From: Candidatus Bathyarchaeota archaeon
GTDB lineage: Archaea; Thermoproteota; Bathyarchaeia; TCS64
Assembly (NCBI GenBank): GCA_003662205.1
Contig: QMXQ01000039.1
Location: 1-10,181, forward strand
Reading direction: 5' to 3'
Length of the DNA: 10,181 nucleotides
The notes under the pieces are model-generated. The model saw nothing but the letters and a program-made list of their open reading frames with translations, did not search any database and had not been told where the DNA came from. Within the stretch, counting starts at the first letter, position 1, and each line of letters starts with the position of its first letter. Shown in pieces: positions 6,035-10,181 of this stretch. The position numbers and the translations under genes were made by a program.

Positions 6035-6310
6035 GTGTCGAGATCGAATACCGTTTTCATCGGAAGGAAACCCGTCCTGAACTACGTGCTCGCGTGCATG
6101 ACCCTGTTCAAAAGCGGAACCGAGGAGGTTCTGGTCAAGGCTCGGGGTCGTGCGATTAGCCGGGCCGTTGATGTTGTCGAGGTGCTCAGGAACAGGTTCA
6201 TGCCTGATATGAAGGTCGGCGACATCAAGATAGGCACGGAGGAGCTGACCTCGGAGGAGTCGAACTCTCCTACGAACATAAGCACCATCGAGATCAAGCT
6301 CCATCGATGA
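6035..6310 (+). CDS. albA: DNA/RNA-binding protein Alba
   Basis: A 91-residue protein of the usual Alba length. Alba is an abundant archaeal chromatin protein that binds double-stranded DNA and RNA as a dimer. Diagnostic segments are NTVFIGRKPVLNYVLA (about residues 5-20, the basic nucleic-acid-binding stretch with R11 and K12), then VLVKARGRAISRAVDVVEV and a middle section ending in IKIGTEEL. The C-terminus ISTIEIKL is the last beta strand. The Arg/Lys pair corresponds to the Lys-Lys site acetylated in Sulfolobus Alba. GTG 6035 is chosen because GGAGGAG (6023-6029) sits at good spacing and the protein start matches the family. It is the first gene of a same-strand run with the KH protein, AspRS and Pth2. 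Confidence 0.95.
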   Translation: MSRSNTVFIGRKPVLNYVLACMTLFKSGTEEVLVKARGRAISRAVDVVEVLRNRFMPDMKVGDIKIGTEELTSEESNSPTNISTIEIKLHR

Positions 6311-6340
6311 AACGGCTGGAACCGGGCGTCTCGCACTGTC

Positions 6341-6360
6341 TCCTCCGAACCACCGGAGGA
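6341..6360 (+). promoter_or_regulatory. Hairpin enclosing the Shine-Dalgarno of the KH-domain gene
   Basis: TCCTCCG (6341-6347) and CGGAGGA (6354-6360) form a perfect 7-bp stem with loop AACCAC. The 3' arm is the Shine-Dalgarno GGAGG itself, eight bases before the GTG at 6369. When folded it would hide the ribosome-binding site of the downstream gene. No TATA box is evident in the 58-base gap after alba, so the two genes are probably co-transcribed. Confidence 0.6.
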
Positions 6361-6368
6361 ACGACTGA

Positions 6369-6878
6369 GTGCAAACCCAACTCTGTGAGTTCTGTCTCAG
6401 GAGCGGGATGCTCTGTTCCAAGTGCCAGGAGAAGATACGGAGCGGCGCGGTCACCGACATCTACATGAGGGTAGCCCAATTTCTTTTGGACATCGAGAAC
6501 CAATACCCCCTTCTTCAGAAAGCCCGGCTTGAGAACGTGGTGGAGGCGGGCGGCTTCCTCGTCCTGGTGGTGGGCAGGGGCGACCGGAGCAAGTTCATGA
6601 GCTACGGGGGCAAGCTCACCCGGGCCGTCGGCGACGAGTTCAGGAAGCGCGTGCTGGTCCTGGAGAGCGGCGTCAACGACCGCCGATTCCTTGAGGACCT
6701 GTTCGCCAACCAGCGCATCGTCACCATCAACATCATCTGGCTGCCGGACGGGAGCACTGAGACCCGGGTCGTCCTCCGGGGGCGGAGGTCGAGGCGCCTC
6801 AGCAAGAAGCGCATCCAGGCGCTCAGGGATATCGCCAAGAAGGTCAGGAACATGAGCCTCCGCGTCGAGTATGCCTGA
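6369..6878 (+). CDS. Zinc-ribbon plus KH-domain NusA-like RNA-binding protein
   Basis: A 169-residue protein with an N-terminal treble-clef or zinc-ribbon-like motif: C6 and C9 in CEFC, C16 and C19 in CSKC. A helical linker follows (about 25-50), then a KH-type core with VVEAGGFLVLVVGRG and SYGGKLTRAVGDEF; the GGK stretch fits the KH GXXG loop. The next strand includes IVTINIIWLPDGSTETRVVL and the end is rich in Arg/Lys. This architecture is a conserved archaeal type often annotated as a NusA-like transcription elongation protein. It probably binds nascent or structured RNA in the cytosol; direct function is unproven. The GTG start has GGAGG at eight bases, buried in a hairpin. The 58-base spacing from alba suggests one operon. 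An autoregulatory role on its own leader is possible but only inferred. Confidence 0.8.
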   Translation: MQTQLCEFCLRSGMLCSKCQEKIRSGAVTDIYMRVAQFLLDIENQYPLLQKARLENVVEAGGFLVLVVGRGDRSKFMSYGGKLTRAVGDEFRKRVLVLESGVNDRRFLEDLFANQRIVTINIIWLPDGSTETRVVLRGRRSRRLSKKRIQALRDIAKKVRNMSLRVEYA

Positions 6879-6888
6879 CGATCTGACC

Positions 6889-6900
6889 AAACCTTTTATA
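6889..6900 (+). promoter_or_regulatory. TATA promoter of aspS
   Basis: AAACCTTTTATA is a strong archaeal TATA element with the same AACCTTT core as other promoters here. It predicts transcript start near 6922-6926 and a leader of about 20 bases before GTG 6945. Confidence 0.6.
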
Positions 6901-6944
6901 GACTCTCATCTTCTTCACCATAGCTTTAGCGGGCACACAGAGGG

Positions 6945-8246
6945 GTGCGGCAGGATTTGGAGCGGGTCCCCATCGAGGAGGCGAAGAGGCGCATCGGCGA
7001 GCCCGTCACCATCGCGGGCTGGGTGAGCAGGGTCCGAGATAAGGGTAAGATCCGGTTCATCGTCCTCAGGGACGTCACCGGCGAGATCCAGATCACCGTG
7101 AAGCCTGAGAACGCCGCCTACAGCGGCATATCCTCCCTAGACCTGGGGAGGGAGGACGTGGTCTCGGTCGAGGGGGAGGCGGTCTCCAGCGAGATCGTCC
7201 ACGCGGGCGTCGAGTTCATCCCCCGGAGCGTGAAGGTGTTGAACAGGTCGAAGCGCCCCCTCCCGTTCGACGTCTCGGGGCGGGTGAAGGCAGAGCTCGA
7301 CACCCGGCTCAACTACCGGTTCATGGACTTCAGGACGCCGCGCACCTCCGCCATCTTCAGGGTCCAGCACGTGCTGCTGACGGCGTTCCGCCGGTTCCTC
7401 ACCGACAGGGGATACTTGGAGATCCAGCCCCCGTGTATCATCGCGTCGGCGTCGGAGGGCGGCGCCGAGCTGTTCAAGCTCCCCTACTTCGACCGCGAGG
7501 CGTACCTGGCCCAGAGCCCGCAGCTCTACAAGCAGATGTGCGCCATCAGCTTCGAGAAGGTCTTCACCATCGTCCCCGTCTGGAGGGCGGAGAAGTTCAA
7601 CACGCCGACCCACCTGAACGAGGTGAGGCAGATGGACATCGAGCAGGCCTTCGCCGACGACGAGACCGTGATGGGCGTGCTGGAGGAGACGCTGGCCTAC
7701 ATGCTCGGGGCCGTGAAGGAGCGGTGCCAGAGGGAGCTGCGCGTCCTGGGTCGGGACATCGAGGTTCCCGAGCTCCCCCTCCGACGGCTCACCTACACCG
7801 AGGCGGTGGAGCTGCTCCAGGGGGCGGGGGAGGAGATCACCTGGGGCGACGACTTCTCCAAGTCCCAGGAGCGGACGCTGTGCGACCTCGTCGGGGAGGC
7901 GGCCTTCTTCATCAAGGACTGGCCCGCCGTCCAGAAGGCGTTTTACGCCATGCCCCACGAGGGGAACCCGGACCTCGTCCACGCCTTCGACCTCATCTAC
8001 GGCGGCATCGAGATATCCAGCGGCACCCAGCGGATCCACAGGCCGGACCTGCTCCGTGAGCAGCTGAGGAAGAAGGGCCTCGACCCCGGGGAGTTCACCC
8101 ACTACATCGAGAGCTTCTCCTACGGCGCCCCGCCCCACGCCGGCTGGAGCATCGGCCTGGAGAGGCTGACCATGGTGGTGACGGGGATGAGGAACATCAG
8201 GGAGTGCTGCATGTTCCCCCGGGACAGGGACAGGCTGGTGCCCTAG
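6945..8246 (+). CDS. aspS: Aspartyl-tRNA synthetase, archaeal type
   Basis: This enzyme charges tRNA-Asp with aspartate using ATP. At 433 residues it has the archaeal length, without the bacterial insertion domain. An OB-fold anticodon-binding domain (about 20-105) starts VTIAGWVSRVRDKG. The class II core follows: QPPCIIASASEGGAELF, motif 2 with the ATP-binding Arg in RAEKFNTPTHLNE (214-226), and motif 3 GWSIGLERL near residues 400-408. The end CMFPRDRDRL is typical. The OB-fold residue after GWV is Ser28; I recall that archaeal enzymes often have Trp (discriminating) or His (non-discriminating) there. Whether it also charges tRNA-Asn therefore cannot be told. GTG 6945 gives the normal N-terminus and has its own TATA box. 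TAG 8244-8246 ends it two bases before the Pth2 GTG, so translation is likely coupled. Confidence 0.97.
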   Translation: MRQDLERVPIEEAKRRIGEPVTIAGWVSRVRDKGKIRFIVLRDVTGEIQITVKPENAAYSGISSLDLGREDVVSVEGEAVSSEIVHAGVEFIPRSVKVLNRSKRPLPFDVSGRVKAELDTRLNYRFMDFRTPRTSAIFRVQHVLLTAFRRFLTDRGYLEIQPPCIIASASEGGAELFKLPYFDREAYLAQSPQLYKQMCAISFEKVFTIVPVWRAEKFNTPTHLNEVRQMDIEQAFADDETVMGVLEETLAYMLGAVKERCQRELRVLGRDIEVPELPLRRLTYTEAVELLQGAGEEITWGDDFSKSQERTLCDLVGEAAFFIKDWPAVQKAFYAMPHEGNPDLVHAFDLIYGGIEISSGTQRIHRPDLLREQLRKKGLDPGEFTHYIESFSYGAPPHAGWSIGLERLTMVVTGMRNIRECCMFPRDRDRLVP

Positions 8247-8248
8247 TC

Positions 8249-8623
8249 GTGGGCCGCGAGTCGCCCTTCGAGTACAAGCAGTGCATCGTCCTCCGCACGG
8301 ACCTCGGCATGAGCGTCGGCAAGCTCATCAGCCAGGCCTGCCACGCCGCCGTCGATGCCTCGGAGCAGGCGAAGAAGCTGAAGCATAAGGCGTGGCGGGC
8401 GTGGAGGGACGAGGGCGCCAAGAAGGTCGTCCTCCGAGTCGACTCCCTCGAGGCGCTGGAGGAGCTCGCGGAGAAGGCGGACGCCCTCGACATCGTCAGC
8501 GTCCTCATCCAGGACCGGGGCCTCACGGAGGTCCCGCCGGGCACGGTGACTGCCCTGGGGATCGGGCCGGACAGGTCTGAGCGCATCGACAGGGTCACGG
8601 GGAGTTTGAAGCTGTTGAAATAG
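8249..8623 (+). CDS. pth2: Peptidyl-tRNA hydrolase, Pth2 type
   Basis: This releases peptides from peptidyl-tRNAs that drop off ribosomes, so the tRNA can be reused. The protein is about 124 residues and shows the Pth2 hallmarks: CIVLRTDLGMSVGKLISQAC, a positively charged helix with KAWRAWRDEGAKKVVLRV, and the C-terminal QDRGLTEVPPGTVTALGIGP followed by the closing helix. It is unrelated to bacterial Pth1. GTG 8249, two bases after the aspS stop, is chosen because it gives the family's usual length. An upstream ATG at 8204 is in frame but would add an atypical extension lying inside aspS. Both products serve tRNA metabolism, so co-transcription makes sense. The stop lies four bases from the convergent MFS stop. 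Confidence 0.95.
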   Translation: MGRESPFEYKQCIVLRTDLGMSVGKLISQACHAAVDASEQAKKLKHKAWRAWRDEGAKKVVLRVDSLEALEELAEKADALDIVSVLIQDRGLTEVPPGTVTALGIGPDRSERIDRVTGSLKLLK

Positions 8624-8627
8624 ACCC

Positions 8628-9785
8628 TTACTCCTTCACCCTCCGTTGTATGGCGAAGGAGACGATGAGCGCCATCGACGCGAAGAGGGCCATGAACCAA
8701 AAGGCTACTTCTAGGTTGAAGGCGTCGGCCAGGTATCCCGCAATCATCGTTGAGACCGACCCTAGGCCGAAGGCGAAGAAGAACATCGTTCCGTAGGCTG
8801 CGCCCTTCAGGTTTTCCGGCGAGACTAACCCCATCAGGGCGGTCATAGCCGGCTGATGGGCGAAGTGGGATATCCCGTAGCCGACTACGAAGACGATGAC
8901 CCCGATGGCGTTGAGGGGGGCCAGCAGGAGGAGAAGGATGCTCGCGACGGCCCCAAGCGAGGACGCGATGATGACCTTACTCGACCCGTACCTGTCGGCA
9001 GCCGCCCCTCCGACCAGCTGACCCACGACCCCGAATAGGAGGATGAGGGAGTTTGATACGGCTGCCAGCTGCCCCGAGAAACCCCTGTTTATGCTCAGAA
9101 AAGCGGGGAAGAAAAGCTCTATCCCCCTGGAGAAGAGGCCGATTATTACATTGAAGAGGATTAGTATCCAGATATTCGGTATCTTGAATATTTCCAGCAG
9201 GGGCGGCGTCTCCCTCATCGGCGAATCCATCGATGAGGGCGCCCTTCCCAGCATCAGAGCCGTGGCTATGGATAGGGCTCCGAAGAGGGCGAACGCGAGC
9301 CGCCAGTCGATCATCGTCCCGATGAGATAGGCGACGGTGGGGGTGAACATCTGCCCCACGCTGCCCGCGGCCCCGTGGATGCCCATGGCGCCGGCCGTGT
9401 TGGCCACGAAGACCCGCGAGATGAGATTGTTAGCCGTCGGATGGTAGAAGCTCGACCAGAGCGCCATGAGGAACATCCCCGCGGAGAATGTAACGAGATC
9501 GCCCGAGACGAGGAAGATGAGGGTCGAGGCCCCGGCGAGGGCCATGCTCAACCTTAAGACCTTGACCCCGCCCAGGCGATCCGACAGGGGGCCGCCGACG
9601 AGGGCGCCGACACCGTATATCAAGAAGCTGACGGTGGCTATGGTCCCCAACGCCTGAAAGGACGTGTTCAGATCCCATGAGACCTTCTCAAGGAGAGGAG
9701 GCAGAACCAGAAATAGGGAGTGATTCAACGAATGGGCGGCCCCCAGCATGAAGAGGACGCCCCTATCCCGGCTCATCTGGATCAA
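8628..9785 (-). CDS. MFS transporter, fosmidomycin-resistance-like subfamily
   Basis: A 385-residue integral membrane protein with about twelve hydrophobic helices, the standard major facilitator length. The loop 2-3 signature is GGPLSDRLGGVKVLRL, repeated in the second half as GGAAADRYGSSK, as expected for two homologous six-helix bundles. An early AHSLNHSLFLVLPPLL and a mid-protein YHPTANNLISR recall the Fsr type of drug/proton antiporter. A short polar linker (SSMDSPMRETPP) separates the halves. Transport direction and substrate cannot be read. Translation may start at TTG 9785 or ATG 9776; both precede the first helix, and a GGAGG lies about 12 bases before the TTG. An AAAATAAG stretch near 9812-9820 may serve as TATA box. 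The gene is less extremely G/C at third positions than aspS and converges with pth2. Confidence 0.85.
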   Translation of the reverse strand: MIQMSRDRGVLFMLGAAHSLNHSLFLVLPPLLEKVSWDLNTSFQALGTIATVSFLIYGVGALVGGPLSDRLGGVKVLRLSMALAGASTLIFLVSGDLVTFSAGMFLMALWSSFYHPTANNLISRVFVANTAGAMGIHGAAGSVGQMFTPTVAYLIGTMIDWRLAFALFGALSIATALMLGRAPSSMDSPMRETPPLLEIFKIPNIWILILFNVIIGLFSRGIELFFPAFLSINRGFSGQLAAVSNSLILLFGVVGQLVGGAAADRYGSSKVIIASSLGAVASILLLLLAPLNAIGVIVFVVGYGISHFAHQPAMTALMGLVSPENLKGAAYGTMFFFAFGLGSVSTMIAGYLADAFNLEVAFWFMALFASMALIVSFAIQRRVKE

Positions 9786-9865
9786 TGCCGGTAAGAGCCT
9801 CCATCATAGAACTTATTTTCAGCTCCGGATGCAGGCGCAGAAACCTGAAAAGTCGCGGCCAGTGC

Positions 9866-10027
9866 CTAGGGTCCCGTGAAGCCGCACTTGGGGCAGTGGT
9901 ACTCCCGGCCGAATAGCCGACACTTCTCGCACCGCCATATGGTGACGCCGCCGCAGTTGGGGCAGGGGAACTTGACGGCCTTCTCCCCGGGCGTGATCTT
10001 CTTCCCGCACGAGATGCACGAGGACAT
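9866..10027 (-). CDS. Small zinc-ribbon protein, HVO_2753 type
   Basis: A 53-residue protein read on the reverse strand from ATG 10027 to TAG 9868-9866. It has four evenly placed CxxC pairs: C4/C7 in CISC, C22/C25 in CPNC, C33/C36 in CEKC and C45/C48 in CPKC, enough for two zinc sites. This is the pattern of the archaeal Zn-ribbon family (formerly DUF1610) whose Haloferax member HVO_2753 has a solved two-zinc fold and affects motility and biofilm formation. The family is often described as a putative RNA-binding protein. In many archaea it lies beside the elongation factor aEF1-beta gene, but the fragment upstream here does not look like that factor. A TATA box about 38 bases before the ATG gives a leader of roughly 12 bases. 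Confidence 0.92.
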   Translation of the reverse strand: MSSCISCGKKITPGEKAVKFPCPNCGGVTIWRCEKCRLFGREYHCPKCGFTGP

Positions 10028-10060
10028 GCTGCTCAGCCTACTAACATGCCGACGCCAGCC

Positions 10061-10076
10061 CTATTTAAAGGTTAAA
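10061..10076 (-). promoter_or_regulatory. TATA promoter of the zinc-ribbon gene
   Basis: The reverse strand reads TTTAACCTTTAAATAG, again with the AACCTTT core. The stop codon of the upstream gene (10067-10065) lies inside it, so the promoter is built into the end of the previous gene. Confidence 0.6.
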
Positions 10077-10181
10077 GAGGGCCCGCAGCTCGCCCAGGGC
10101 CAGCCTGCCCACCACCCTGACGAGGACCCGGAGCAGCCTCGGATCCCTGAGGGCGGCGCGCATGACGCCGCTCTGCATGTC
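10065..10181 (-). CDS. C-terminal end of an unidentified minus-strand gene
   Basis: The reverse strand is open from the window edge for 38 codons to TAA 10067-10065, ending LALGELRALFNL. Nearly every codon ends in G or C, which is the coding signature of the core genes here. The visible part is Leu/Val/Arg-rich and probably an amphipathic helix (LRDPRLLRVLVRVVGRL). There is too little to name a family. It is not the C-terminus of aEF1-beta that one might expect next to the zinc-ribbon gene. Confidence 0.6.
   Translation of the reverse strand, partial: DMQSGVMRAALRDPRLLRVLVRVVGRLALGELRALFNL

Noticed and set aside
5991..6080. Upstream ORF overlapping the alba start
   Set aside because: The TATA box at 5966-5976 puts the transcript start at or after its ATG, and there is no Shine-Dalgarno for it.
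7137..8138. 333-codon reverse-strand open frame over aspS
   Set aside because: It is a high-GC shadow of AspRS with low-complexity composition.
1..10181. CRISPR array, insertion sequence or replication origin
   Set aside because: No regularly spaced repeats, transposase, terminal inverted repeats or origin-like repeat clusters were seen.

Overview
The window is archaeal. It encodes ribosomal protein L40e, Alba, an archaeal-type AspRS, the archaeal/eukaryotic-type peptidyl-tRNA hydrolase Pth2 and a four-CxxC zinc-ribbon protein of the HVO_2753 type. Most genes are preceded by a TATA element about 25-35 bases before the start, often with very short leaders. Real genes are GC-rich, with G or C at most third codon positions, and GTG or TTG starts are common. 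A Bathyarchaeia- or Thermoproteota-related lineage is a guess from this style; no lineage marker settles it.

Layout. 1-682 (-) is the 5' part of a FAD-dependent amino-acid-oxidase-like gene that runs off the window. 683-1345 has no intact gene. It holds a promoter for the FAD gene, an inverted repeat, and what looks like a broken small membrane-anchored protein gene. A tRNA-Val(CAC) with encoded CCA lies at 1346-1423 (-). A LeuA/CimA-type acyl-CoA:2-oxoacid condensing enzyme follows (about 1577-3076, +); its catalytic N-terminus is present but no in-frame ATG, GTG or TTG precedes it. Next is a maleate-isomerase/Asp-Glu-racemase family enzyme (3164-3877, +), convergent with the small L40e gene (3882-4046, -).

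4047-6034 is an accessory-looking gap between core genes. It holds a frameshifted copy of a small Cys-rich protein, a TTGGAG-rich stretch, an AT-rich DUF4238-type gene interrupted by a single TAG, and a frameshifted reverse-strand fragment. None of the three genes in it is intact.

6035-8623 (+) is a compact information-processing cluster: Alba, a zinc-ribbon/KH NusA-like protein, AspRS and Pth2. A perfect hairpin sits over the Shine-Dalgarno of the KH gene. Convergent to it is an MFS transporter (8628-9785, -). Then come the zinc-ribbon protein (9866-10027, -) and the end of an unidentified minus-strand gene (10065-10181), whose stop codon lies inside the zinc-ribbon gene's TATA box.

No new defence or mobile system was found. 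The most notable points are the leuA start problem (indel, sequencing error or prfB-like +1 recoding), the amber codon in an otherwise open DUF4238 frame, the sequestered Shine-Dalgarno, and a shared AACCTTT-type promoter core.
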